Below are positions 36,984 through 49,800 of a stretch of DNA of 64,000 bases, piece by piece (within the stretch, counting starts at the first letter, position 1; every line of letters begins with the position of its first letter). Origin of the DNA: Colias croceus (Eukaryota; Arthropoda; Insecta; Lepidoptera; Pieridae); contig NC_059562.1 in assembly GCF_905220415.1 (NCBI RefSeq), positions 7,269,501 through 7,333,500 on the forward strand, in the 5' to 3' direction. The translations under genes and the position numbers were made by a program. The notes below the pieces were generated by a model. That model made no database searches. It saw nothing but the letters and a program-made list of their open reading frames with translations, and was not told the DNA's origin.

Positions 36984-37030
36984 TGTACACTATCCTTACT
37001 AATTTCTAAAATTAGTAAGGATAGTGTACA
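36984..37030. repeat. 20-bp perfect inverted repeat
   Basis: tgtacactatccttactaat (36984-37003) and its exact complement at 37011-37030, with loop ttctaaa. The stem includes ccttactaat, the usual end of RTE-like tails, so it may be two tails joined head to head. Confidence 0.85.
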
Positions 37031-37269
37031 CGAAATTCTTAACACGTACAAGTAATATCCTATTTAAATAATCCCCGTATTAACACGTAATAATCCTCAG
37101 TGTTCAGGTTAAGTTACAGTCTGGTTGCCTGGCAACGCGCCAGACCAACAGCTAGATTGGCGTTTAATTGAATATGTTAAATGAATTTCAATTGACTAGG
37201 AATATAGCAGAATCAATTAGTTTCACAGTGGGAACAGTTAATATAACAAAAGAACCATTTTTGTTGTGA

Positions 37270-37474
37270 TTATTTTTAAAGTGAAACTTTTATTACATCG
37301 TCTCAAACTTTTTGGTCTGTGTAGCGCATGTCGCGTGATACGTCATATACGCGATATACGCGAGATACGTACGACAATTATCGTACAAATACGATAATTT
37401 TTAGTTAAATGTCTATAGTGTGAAAAAAAGTTTCACTTTTACCGTGGTTTCATAAAACCACACAACATTTTTTA
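37270..37474 (+). mobile_element. MITE family 2, copy 1
   Basis: Inverted ends ttaaagtgaaacttttatta (left) and gaaaaaaagtttcactttt (37422-37440). Interior blocks catcgtctcaaactttttg, gcgcatgtcgcgtgatacg and ttatcgtacaaatacgataa. The right flank, gtggtttcataaaaccac, is itself a hairpin and is also shared with copy 2 at 53665-53833. Copy 1 has about 25 extra bases of cgatatacgcgagatacg-type repeats. Confidence 0.8.
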
Positions 37475-40400
37475 TCAAAATATTTTTTTTTTCAAGTTTT
37501 CAGGACCCATAGCATACCTACTCTTTTTTCTATCGAAACGGATATTTCATTCGACATAATATTATAAAATTGTTAATTAATTGCCTTTTAAAATTGTTAA
37601 GGTAGCCTGGATTACAAGTGACTATCAATGTGTCAAACATCATCACAATATATTCAGTGAAATAATATTACGTAAGACGAACATTTAAAATATTTAATAT
37701 TTCACTTTTATAACGCTAATAAAAATTTTAATCATCCCTTAAAACTTTAGAATGAGCACCGCAAAGATAAATTTTCGTAAACGTAAAAGACTCGTAACAT
37801 TTTCAAAACTAGTTGCGCATATAGTACTTTCTAGTTTGTTTTTACCCTACTGCAGTATTAAAGGGAGGCTTATTATTATTTTATCAACCCCTTGAATAAT
37901 TATTCTGTTTGATGTAAGTTTGTTTTACATATGAAATTTAAACAACACGCATAAGATAACTCATGAAATTACTCTATTGTCACCTATGATAAGTTAACAA
38001 AGAATAAAATCAGTCCAAAAAGAACATGTTTCAAAACCGCCATTTTCAAAGCACTTATTACGTTTTAGTTCTAATAGAAAGTACCAGCGCGATTTTAAAA
38101 TTTTAATGTTAATAATATTCTCCAAATTGTTGTTTGTTTATGAGCATAATTTAAAAGTTAAGCCTTTAATCTCAAGAGAAAGTTTATATCACGCGTCATT
38201 AACAAGCTTTCTGTGTTGCAGTCTGAAGAATTGCTTCGCTATAATATTATATTATACACATATGTAGATGCTGAACAATTCTGAACATGTTAATTAATAA
38301 TAGCAATAATTAATGAGTTCATAACTCGGCACCGCAATGTGCTAGCTATTGCATATAATATTACATAACTTAATACCAAATTGGAGTTTAAGTGACGGGT
38401 CGTTTATTTAATATTATCGAAATATGTAATTTTAACAATGATATTCCAATTATTCACATGAATGCATGCATCCATCAAAACTTATATTTATAAAAAATTG
38501 CCTATCATATATTTTTTTAGCAATTCTATTTTAGAAGATAGCATTCGGTTGATTTAGTTCAAAAGCTCTATTTTATGCAAATACTAACTGCATTTTATGC
38601 AACTAGCTAATGAGCATGCCAATTGCATTTGAATATTTTTATGATAAATGCGAAAAAGTAATTTTAAAAATTTATTTGCAATTGACCCGAAACACATTTT
38701 TTTTATAACTTAACACAATTATACATGTGTTCGAATGATATATATCGAATGAATATTTTTCATTCGATTTAATAATTTAATAAATTAAGGTATCTTATAT
38801 TTTTCATTAGATATATCGTGTTAAAATTCAAATCAAAACTACTAATGAACATGAATCCCACTATAAGTTGTTAGTTTATATTTTAACCACTCCGGACCCT
38901 TCAGATGCAAATAGCTTCTCATTTGGATAATAATCATTAACAGGGAATTAAGGTTTAACTACTGTAATAATTGTACACGACTATTCGATTTTCTAGACTT
39001 CAGCTAAGCTTAGGTTAATACCTCGTTTATGTTTGTTGGAGTTAGCTTAAATTTAAAAAGGATATTTTTAATTTTAATCCTGTAGAATTAACAGTAACGT
39101 TGTTAATGTCTGTGTTTCTATAAGCATATAAAATATTATTTGTACGATACTGACTACAGCAAATGTATCAAGAAAATGGATGGCACTATTTTTGTAGTAT
39201 CAGATAAATTATTAAGAGTAAATGTGGAGATGTGTATTTGCTAAATATTTCTATTAGTATTGTTACATGCAAAGATCGGATTCACCTTTACAACAAACCT
39301 TGTGAAAGCTTATGAGCGGTGGTGATCGATCGCTTCGTTTGCCAGCTTTAAAAAAAACATCAACGAACAAATATACTATCTTCAAAACTTTTTAAAACTT
39401 ACTTGCCTTAAAGGGCGTAAATATCAAACTATAGCATAAGTATTGGCAAAAGAACCGCAGATTATCCAAGAGCAAGAAGAAAATCAGAAACAACCATCCA
39501 AATAAAAATACCAATTATTAACAAGCGCACAAAACAAAAACTAGAAAACAAATGAATGAGCTGAAACATTTATCAAAGGTAAGTCTGGTTGTATAATTGT
39601 GTGCGCTCATTAGAACCAGATAAGGGATTTTAATGGGAGCTGAGGTATACAGGGAAACGTAGGGAAAGCGATACGTTTGATAATTAAGCTGGAAGTTGAA
39701 GTTTGATCCCTTGAATGTTGTGTGAAATACAAAGATTAAACGTGTGTTGATTAGCTACAAACTAGGTGTTGGCTGGCTTTAGTTTTTGTTTTATTTCGTG
39801 GTAGTGTTTTGTTCTATGCTAAAAGTTTGTTTAATTTATCAATTACTGTGCGAATTTAGTCTAGAAATATTTAATAATGAACATTTTTTTTCATTTACTT
39901 CGCATCTAACTTATTATTCGACTTCATAAAAGTCAGATTTTTGTAAGGAAATAAATATTTATCTAGGTACAATAATTAGATCCCATATTATTATGTGTAT
40001 TGTGTACTACACATTAATTTAAATTCAGCTTTCAGAAAATCGCAGTAAGTTCCGAAATTGCTTGGTCATGTTTATAGAAATTGTACAGCCCTTTAATCTC
40101 AGTCCACAAACAATAAATAAATGCAATATCTATCGAAACTTCTAGAACTCAGCTGTAGAATATTTCGAATCAGAATTGTGAGTTAATTCCAGTTCAGAAT
40201 ACAGTTTTCCACAAACATTGTTGAAACTTTGGCGGAGGCCATGTTCAAACAACCGACATTTTTCACTTCAAACACAAATAAGTATTCTATTTCATTTGAA
40301 TACACTGCGTTTTGTAATGACTTCCTCATGAAAGCAAATAGACAGACTCAGCTTCGTTTTCATTAGAAACAGCAATCTAAATAATATCACAGATAAATAA

Positions 40401-42305
40401 TATTATTTGTGCAAATTTTTGGATAGAAACGTAAATTTTTTAGGGGAATTTATTTGCTAGAGGTACACGCAGAAACCACTGAACTAATTTTGACGATAAT
40501 ATTTGCTACCTATCGTAACACTTGATTTTAACAACGGACGAAACCGCACAGTACAGATTATATACCTACACGGATATTTCGTATGACTCTACATTAAGAG
40601 TATATAATATGTACATGATTTTGTGAAAATAAGTTAAAGATGTAACTGCTACGTTGCCTTGTAAATATTATTATAGGTGAGAATTGTTATTTACCGACTA
40701 CATATTACTATTTAGAATCACAATACCTTCCTCTTTTATTGCTACCACATGCGTAAGCGTCATCTAAATGTGACGTCACGTACCCTGTGAGTACTCTACA
40801 AGTCCTCGATAAGAACTATCAATACCAAAGTTTTATTTTATCTCGCGAACTAGTTAGTAGGACAAAGTATTTGTTGGGTCGGCAATCACTCCGTAACGAG
40901 AGCACTTATTAAATATTGTTATAAAACTTCCAAGACTCGGTAAGTATGCGAGCTTCACTGAATACATTTCTTCAGGCATTTTTTGAAAGAATGCTCTTTT
41001 TTAAGGCATATAATATTATGTCGAAATAGATTTTTCCTTCATTAACTACATTGTTATACGAGAGATTTTTAATAGTTGCATAAATATTATTATTTATTTA
41101 ATCTGTATGAAAAAATACTTTGAGTCAATAACAAATAGAATAAAAACATAATAATTGTGAGACATTCACACTCACATCAATTACGACAATTACATTTTAT
41201 ATGACCTAGTTAAAACTACATCAAAACCAATCCAGCAGTTCTCACATACGTTAACAATGTGATAAACGAGTTCCAAAGGAAATAGCAATTTCAAATGAAA
41301 ATAATCGATACTCCACCTTCTTACAATAAATCTTGTGTAATGGTTTAGAGTATTTCTTTTGTACCTATGCATCTTTGGCGAAGGATGAATTTATCGAGTC
41401 CGTTGTAAAATACTATGTGTGGACCACAAATATTCAGTACAATTTAAAGTAGTAATCTTCAATAAAGTAAAAAAAAATTTACCACAGAAGAGTTTAGTTG
41501 AAAACTTGTTATATAAAATTATCATTCTATATTTGTTGTCACAATTTTCTTTGTAGGTTTACGCCATAATCCACAAGGCTCGCCAAGTGTAGGATTTTAA
41601 GTGTCACATAACGTGGAAGTTTTATTTTTTGAAATTCCTCACATTATTTTCCTTCAGTGGATTTAGTGATGCATTAAATTGAACAATCAATAATTTAGGT
41701 CCTTTGTTTGCTTTTCTGTAAAAAGTTTTGGCTCAACATTCATTAAATAAAAATATGGTATTGACTTTACAAAAGTACAGTTTTATTTATTGTTAAACAC
41801 AGTACGTGCTCCAGAAGTGACCACGCACATTGAAACAGATGAAAACTCAAAATTCCTATAAATCTACCTCGTTACCGAAATTAAAGCGAATCGATTCGGC
41901 TTTTATTAAAAAGCAGCGCGGCAATAAATTCAGTTCAATGGACGTGCAACTTAGTGGAACTTTTAGCAAACGGCTCTTGTTTATTTGTTTTTTTTTTTTT
42001 TAAGTTTATCGATCTTTTTGTTTCGCTAATTATGTGGAACGGGGTGGAAGTTTGTTGTTCGTAAATGCTCAGGGTGTAGAGGTGAGGAGCGACTTACAGC
42101 AAATTCAAGTTTATTTATAACAATTATTATAGATAAAAATAAAACTCATTTATACTACTCATAATATATTACAATTAATACTAAAACTGAGAATGTGACT
42201 CACCATGCAGTTATATTACTGACAATTCTCACGATTTTAATTGTTTAATATATCATTAATATACCTTAGCTATTAATAAATCCGACAAAACATGCAGGTT
42301 AGGTT
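37475..42305. other. 4.8 kb AT-rich stretch without a gene
   Basis: No exon, RNA gene or named repeat found. All open frames here are short and AT-driven. Confidence 0.4.
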
Positions 42306-42446
42306 CAATTAAATGTTAGTTACCATACTCCTCCGTAACGGCTGGACCGATTATCATTTGAGGAGATCTGAGAATCGGCCGATATGTATATTTCATACTC
42401 CTAAGTGACAAGAGTATGGTAGAACAACGCCAAAACAGCTAGTACC
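42306..42446 (-). repeat. RTE-like tail (CCGGCAAA type), reversed
   Basis: Reverse complement contains gctgttttggcgttgttcta, ttaggagtatgaaatataca, cggccgattctcagatctcc, cggtccagccgttacggagg and agtatggtaactaac. A perfect 10-bp inverted pair, taccatactc / gagtatggta (42321-42330 and 42412-42421), arises from the repeated AGTATGG motif. Confidence 0.6.
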
Positions 42447-43116
42447 TATATGTATTCCAACCAACATATTATAAAACCTTCCTCGAGTCACCCAATATAA
42501 AAAACCGCATCAAAATCCGTTGCGTAGTTTTAAAGATATACAGACAGAGAAAGCATTGTTTCATACCATGTAGTGATATAATCAACACATAACTCCCCCA
42601 CAACACGGGTAACACAACCCTCTTAACTAGGATTATTTCCACAAATTGCTGCCAATCGGGTCGCAACTGGCCCTTACCCTAACAACCATCTGTTCTGCTT
42701 TATACGAAATAACAATCGTTCTGTATATTTATGAAGCTACGATGCTGCCTAATGAGGAAACAGTTATTTTTCTCTAGCGGATTTTTCCGAGTGATTTTTT
42801 ATCTTGGAGGCATGTACAAAATAAAATTGTATTGAATTATCTGTAGTAAATTGTAAATAGGTAATTGTATTTGAAGAAATATAATTAGAGTTTCATATAT
42901 TATTTACAACTAATTACTGTTTCAGCAAGATGCAGTAATTTAGGAGGTTTTACAAAAATATACACGCCTTAATTAATTGTGACTTCATGCCTTCATGCAT
43001 AGATAGCTTACAAAAAGTTACTTACCTTACCTAAGTTATAACAGGTATAATATCATGTATATCTGTCAACGAAAGATTATAAGATCTGCAATTTTATATA
43101 TGTATTTTCTATCTTC

Positions 43117-43199
43117 TAAACGAGAGATGAATGAGAAGAAGAAAATTGATAAATTTGCAAAAATTTGGGCATAAAATTATGCAATTTATCTCTCGTTTA
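43117..43199. mobile_element. 83-bp element with 12-bp inverted ends
   Basis: taaacgagagat (43117-43128) and atctctcgttta (43188-43199) are exact inverted repeats. The terminal TA pairs could be the duplication left by a mariner-type element. It is too short to classify. Confidence 0.4.
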
Positions 43200-45914
43200 T
43201 AATCCTACAATGCAACTCAAAATGCAGTACTTAAGTACTCACTATAATCACAGACTAATAATAATATACTACGTATACAACTATAATATTTATAGTGTCT
43301 ACGAAATCAATAAAGGAGGATCAAGATTTTAATCTATCATAACAATTATTGTCTTATAAATCGTGTAACTTATAAGTGATCAATTCAGTTCAATTTTATA
43401 GGTCGCTATAAGACGAATTCAAATTTCTATTTTATGCTTGCACTTCCAAGTCAGGTGACGTACACGTATGTCACAATACCTTCAAAAATTGTTTCACCAC
43501 TATCTGACGCCAAGGTTTCAGTCCATCGCTGGGTAAATTGGCAAGGCGCCAACTTTCACAATTTTTGCGGATCAAGTCGCGGCCTCCCGGTTTGTTTGTG
43601 AATTCGTTTCAATTGTTTTATTGAATTCATTATTTGAAACCCATCGCTTTGTTGTGTGAAAAAACAGATTCGTTATTATGAGTGTTGGCATAGGTATTAG
43701 TTATGGGTAAGTAAATGTGTACAAAATACCTAGCGAGTTTTCTGATTCTTCATTATAAAGATTATTCTTCGCATCAAAACTATTTTTTAATGATTTTTAT
43801 TAACATTTCATGAAAATATCAGTTCTCTTGTTATATACATTACAACTCGAGCCAACTTCAGCTTAGCTAATATTTGCTTAAAGCTTCAATTTAAGTTAAA
43901 TTCTTAGTTACATAAGCATCTTCAATGCCAATAGTATTTCATTTATATTTCTTAACTTCCACGTCAAATTTTTTCTTTACTTTTAACATAACTCCATGGG
44001 ATGAAGCCTCATATGGGATTCTAAAATCCCACCTCTGCGTCACGAACCTCAAGCGATTGACGCATGGCCGTCGATAGAGCCATACGTCACATGTGTTGTA
44101 AATAACGGGCTAATGGCAATACATTAAAGTCAACACAAATAAAGTGGCCGCTCGCTTCAGCTATTTTTCAATCTCAACCCGCATTAAGTTTTAAATCGAC
44201 GATAAATTACTGTTTTATAGACTAGATGAAAGGAAGTATCGTTGGTCAGACGTCAGTTTTATAGATGCTTATTGCTTATAATTCTGAAAAATATTATTCG
44301 ATTTATTTTTATGCGATTGTCTGAACATCTCTTGTACTATACAGTAGGATATACACATTAAATACAATCCAATGAATTTATAAAAGTTGTTGATAAATCG
44401 AGTGAAAATAATTTTACATAATAATAGCTAATAGCTTAGTAACATTTATTTTTATTAACTCTGACTCCGTTTAAATATTTTACATTTTACTTTCTCAAAA
44501 AGTATGACAGTACATTAGAAGCATAAAGTAGTTAACTTTGCAGAATCTGCGCTATTCTTTTCTAGATTCCTTTTATAGTTATGACATTCTGTAATTCCTA
44601 TGCAATTAAAGTTATCTTAACATTTATATCCCTGCCATATATTCTCCCTCTAACCGGCACCTTGTTTTATTCAAAGGATTATTTTTTTACAAACATAAAA
44701 CAGGTTTTACGAAGGTTCCATAACGAATTTCCTTTCCAATCACTATTTCACGTTTCTAAGGCAACATCCGACTCCGAGCATAAAACCGACCGCGCTTTGC
44801 ATTCTTAAGACCGCATCTCGAATAAAACACTATCTATTTCTGAATTAAACCGAGCTAAAAGCTTATACGTTGCCTGGGTTTTTAAATAAGAGCCACTATC
44901 GGGTTTGCGCCGGTACAAAGCGGCGGGATCCGGTTGTAACCGGTTCGAGGCGGAGATTACGATACCGCCGCGAAGGAAAGGAATTAGGTCGTGTAGAATT
45001 TGTTTGATATGAAGAGATTGAGCGTCTCCGGTAAGTTTCAAGCGTTCCGTTTACAATTTTTCGTTCGACGTCGCTGTGTCGCGCTGATAGTGGAGCTAGT
45101 TTGACTAATCGACGCTTTTCAATGAGTGATGAATGGGTATCGATGTGAATTGCTTTTCAATTATTTGAAGTGTTTTATTTGATATTTATAAATATTATTC
45201 GTTTACAATTAATAATGAAGTTGATGATTTAAAAAATAGGAACAGACGAACCTAATTCTTAAAGCTAGTGATTTGAAAGCTGATGATTTATACTTATTTC
45301 ATACACAAGAACTCTACCATTCCTACGTAATTTCCAATGTTTTTATCGATAATTGGCCGTTATGTAATGTTCTACTGTTTGTATAGTAAGTATTCCTCTG
45401 TGAATAGGCTAAATTGAAAATATTTTATAATTCTAAAAACTTTCTACCAACCAACGAGCTTATAAGCTTAGAGCTTTACAATATCAGTATAGTAATAAGT
45501 AATGCTCAATTAACGTTTATTTACCAAGTGACACGCGTAGTCGTTAGCTTCGAATCCCATCCGAGTTAAATAATTTACTAAAAACGTTAACGGTCATGTA
45601 AAAACTGTCATTCGCAGTCGCGGCTTTAAAATCACATTTATTTGACGAGGAACTGTGAGTCCCGGCCCGAAAGGGTTAACAGTTCCATTAAAAAGTTTCC
45701 CTTTGAGGGGTGTGTGGGAGAGGGGAGCTGGAGAGGGAGGGGGAAGGGGGGTCGAGTGTCACTCGCGCTGACAGTTCGCTTGACGTGAGTTGGTATTAGT
45801 GGCCTTAAGTTCTCGTGCAAATACAGTATTACAAGGATTGTTAGTTCTTTTGTGGGCTTTGGTAATAATTAGGTTACGCTAGTAGTAGAGTGCATCTGCA
45901 TGAGGGTGTTTTTT
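43200..45914. other. Unannotated stretch with GC-rich islands
   Basis: Two GC-rich blocks stand out. At 44870-45130 a short ATG frame (from 45010) leads into ctccggtaagt (45025-45035), a strong splice-donor match. At 45640-45830 there is a purine-rich run, gagagggagggggaaggggg. Neither yields a known protein. Possible first exons or promoters; not annotated as genes. Confidence 0.3.
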
Positions 45915-46156
45915 AACTGACTTCAAAAAAAGGAGGAGGCTATCAATTCGGCCGGTATGTTTTTTTATGTATGTACACCGATTACTCCGAGGTTTCTGAA
46001 CCTATTTACGTGATTCTTTTTTTGTTCGATGCGGGATGGTGTAAAATTGGTCCCATAAAAATTTTATTCGAATAGGCCCAGTCGTTTTTATTTATGAGCA
46101 TTTTTGTCTGTATTTGTAAATGTTGCAAGTGCAAGTTTGAAGTCGGTTGTTTTTAA
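45915..46156 (+). repeat. Dispersed repeat with CGACTTCAAA ends
   Basis: Starts aactgacttcaaaaaaagga (then ggaggc) and ends tttgaagtcggttgttttta, so the termini are inverted to each other (nnCGACTTCAAA). The interior has gtgattctttttttgttcga and aaaattggtcccataaaaat. I recall this as one of the most widespread repeats in lepidopteran genomes. Its class (MITE or SINE) is not settled from the sequence. Confidence 0.7.
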
Positions 46157-46452
46157 CGCAGTTATCACTTGTTGTAGCTTTATAGTTAAGTAAGTATGTC
46201 GTATCAGAATGGCGGGAACTCAACTGTTATAGCTGTATGAAGTAACAGGTACTAAGCATTTTTGTACAAGAAGTTCTAAAGTATCATAAAATGCTATTTA
46301 CTACGGAATTGCAAATCCAGATTATGAACAAAGTGACAATTCAATTAAGATTCGCGATCAACAGTTATTTGCATTATTCACACAATTCACGAAGTAATTA
46401 AAAATAATGTCAAAAAAGCTTTCGTTATCAATTTTACATATTATAAAAAAAT

Positions 46453-46606
46453 AATAGCGTGTATCGAGCTGAGTACAGTTATCGAAAGTGAAACTTCTTT
46501 GGCAAGATTCAAAGACATCAAAATCGTCGCCTTACTCATGACGTGACGATATTGCCATGACGCGACCTTGAAATTTTACTCTCAACTTTAAAGAAGTTTC
46601 ACTTCA
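46453..46606 (+). mobile_element. MITE family 1, copy g (good reference copy)
   Basis: agtgaaacttctttggcaag, aaaatcgtcgccttactcat, core gacgatattgccatgacgcg, then accttgaaattttactctca and aaagaagtttcacttc. Inverted ends of about 16 bp (gtgaaacttcttt). Used here as the family reference. Confidence 0.82.
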
Positions 46607-46892
46607 AAAACATTTTACAACATTCTTCCATACACATCAATACAATCCGTAAACATGAAAAAGGGGAAAAATAAACATAATTACAGTATCCTTACGGTAT
46701 CGTCGGTAATGGCCTGTTAGGTGAGCGCAACTGGCTGTACCCGGAGTAATTGGATTGTTAGAGGTACAAAATATAAAACCTGAGCTGTGACGTCACGCCG
46801 CACGCGGCACGCTTTCAGATACGTCTGAGATTAATTCCATTTTAGTTCGACAATGAAGTGTTAATCTTTTGAGCTATATGTTAATAGAAAGA

Positions 46893-49800
46893 TTTTTTTT
46901 TTTTTTTTTTTTATTATTTGATAGGAAAGCACTTGACCACTATCTCGCCTGATGGAAAGCTGAGATGTGGCCTAAGATGGAGCGCGCTTTCCTAGAAGGT
47001 ACCTGTTCACTCTTTTCTTGAAGACCTCCATATTGTACTCGTCGGGGAACACAGACTCAGGAAGCATGTTCCAGTCCCTCGCGGTTCGAATGAAGAATGT
47101 CGATCCGAACCGCTTTGTCCGGGTACATGGAACGTCCACCATATGGCGGTGCCTAGAGTCTGTGCGCCTCGACGAACGATGGAAAAACGGGGATGGCGGA
47201 ATTAGATCGTGCAATTCCGCAGCGCACTCACCAAAGTGTATCCGATAAAATACCGATAAACTTGCCACTCTGCGACGATGGGCGAGGCTCTGGAGTTTTT
47301 TGCCTACTAGCTCATCGTCGTTTATTAGCCTCTTGGCACGCCTCTCTATCGCCTCAAGCGCCTCCAGCTGGTACTTGGCTGATCCATCCCAGAGGTGAGA
47401 ACAGTATTCAATGCACGAACGGACTTGTGCTTGATAGAGATTGAGCAACTGTCCCGGACTGAAATACTGTCTCACCTTCGCCAGAATACCAAGCTTTTTT
47501 GAGGCTACTTGGGCTTTTGATTCGATGTATGAACCAAAATTAAGAGTAGGCGTTAAGGTGATACCAAGAAGCTCGAGGTGGTCAGTTATCGGCACAGATA
47601 CACCTTGGAAAAACGGAGTCAGGTTGAAAGGACTCCGTTTAGCGGAAAATAGACACGCCTGGGTCTTAGTCGCATTGAACTTGACCAGATTGGCCTCGCC
47701 CCAATCGGAGACTGCCTGTAAGGACAAGTTCAAGCGATCGACCATCGCCTCCCGCAGAGACTGGATTTGTGCCGTACTAGCACGCGCGTTGGATACGTAT
47801 CTCTCCACAACAGTGCTATCGTCTGCGTACCCATAGATACCGGGTTTCAGCAGATCGTTAATGTGTAGCAGGAATAGTGTTGCGGAGAGAACTGATCCCT
47901 GAGGGACCCCGGCGTTTATAGCCAATTGGTCGGACGAGCAGCCGTCGACGACTACTCGTATCGACCGGTCTCTCAGAAAATCTGTGATCCATGCGCAGAA
48001 ACCAGCAGGCAGACCGTACGATGGAAGCTTGCCAATAAGGCTATCATGCCAGACCTTGTCGAAGGCTTTCGAGATATCAAGGGAGACAGCAAGTGCTTCC
48101 CCATGATTCTCTATGGCCTCGCTCCAGATATAGGTAGCACACGCTAGAAGATCCCCAGTGGACCGATTTCGGCGAAATCCGTATTGGCGGTCACTGAGTA
48201 GATCGTTCGCTTCTAGGTGTGCCATAAGCCTGCTGTTCAGTACACGTTCCATAGTCTTGCAGAGTATGGACGTGACTGAAATTGGCCTATAATTGGAGGG
48301 GTCGGCACGACTGCCTTTTTTGGGCACAGGCTGCACATTAGCAAGCTTCCACGATTTCGGTACTTTTCCAGTCGTCATCGAAAGGCGAAAGAGGCGTGTC
48401 AGAACAGGAGCGAGCTCAGGCGCACAGGTTTTTAGTACTATGGCTGGAATACCATCAGGGCCACTAGCTTTATTCACATCAAGATTCCGCAGCGTTTTAA
48501 GAACCTCAGTCTGACGGATGCGAATTTCCGGCATATTCGCCTCGCAACCAGGTAGACTGGGAGGTATGGCGCTTGCAGGATCCAGACGCGAATTTTCTGC
48601 GAACAGAGTAGCAAATAGGTTCGCTTTCTCTGCGGCAGTGTGAGCTAGCGTCCCATCCGGTCTCAGCAGTGGAGGAAGTGAGGGGCGGCAGAAATTCGAT
48701 TCAACCGACTTTGCCAGGGACCAAAACGCTTTACTACCGGAGGGGTAAGAAGCCAGTTTGTTCCCTATACGGCTAACGTGGTCAAATCGAGCTTTCCGTA
48801 GAGCTTTCTTGCAGGACTTGGCGGCCCGGTTAAAGGCTTTCTTCTTCTCTGATACGTCCTTGGCCTTGCGGTGTCGAGCATCAGTCCAAGCCAGATATGC
48901 CTCATGCTTAAGCGCTTCAGCGCGTTTGCACTCGGCTCTGAACCAGGGCTGAGCTTTACTGGACGTGGCTACATCGGAGAATGGAATATAGTACTCCATT
49001 CCCTGCCGCAGCACATCTGTCACAGCATCCGCACAGGTCGAAGGGTCTTCGGAAGAAAAGCAAACAGACCGCCAGGGATAAGACGCAAAGAAGGAACGCA
49101 TCTCGTCCCAATCTGCTGACTTGTATCGCCACACGCGCCGAGAGCCCCTGGGACTGGGATCGGGCGGCGAGTAGACAGATACAGACTTCACCAGACAGTG
49201 ATCGGAGCTGCCAAGCGGCGCAGAAATCGCAACCGAGTAACGGTCCGGATCTGTTGTCAGCAGAAGGTCCAAGCAATTGGCTGTATGGCTCTCAACATCA
49301 GGAACCCGCGTCGCTCCTTGGACCAGCTGGGTGAGATTTAACGCTATAGCGAGCTTACGCGTCTCTCTCCCAGCGAGATCAGTGCTCTGGTACGGGAATA
49401 GCCACTCCTGGTGGTGGGCATTGAAATCCCCCAGTAGCACTAGCTGAGCGGAAGGGAATTTGTGTTGAGCAGCATCCGCCGCCTCACTTAGGTACTCTGT
49501 GAGCCTGATAGTCTCCTGGTCTCCGCTGTGCGCTCGGTAGACACAAGCATAGACAAGCTTCTCTAAGCCTGTGTCCACCAGCATCCAAAGTACAGAGAAA
49601 TGGGGGTCTTCAAGAAAACGGAGACGCCGACAGCAGATGTCGTCTCGGACGTACGCGCACACACCTGATCGAGCTTTAAAATTTTGCTCCAGTGTGTAGC
49701 CGGGGTAAGTCAGGTACGCCAGATCAGACGGACACCTTATCTGCGTCTCCGTGAGGAACAAGATACAAGGATTGCTAGTCTCTAGGTGGAAGTGGACTGA

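Noticed and set aside
45535..45560. B-box-like cttcgaatcccatcc
   Set aside because: No A box or tRNA fold upstream; a single short word is not enough for a SINE or tRNA call.
45638..45820. Possible minus-strand signal-peptide exon for the Beat gene
   Set aside because: The only ATG frames there (for example MELLTLSG) are too short and not hydrophobic enough for a signal peptide.
47018..49334. Several plus-strand ORFs opposite the LINE polyprotein
   Set aside because: They are antisense shadows of the GC-rich coding sequence 46972-49902.
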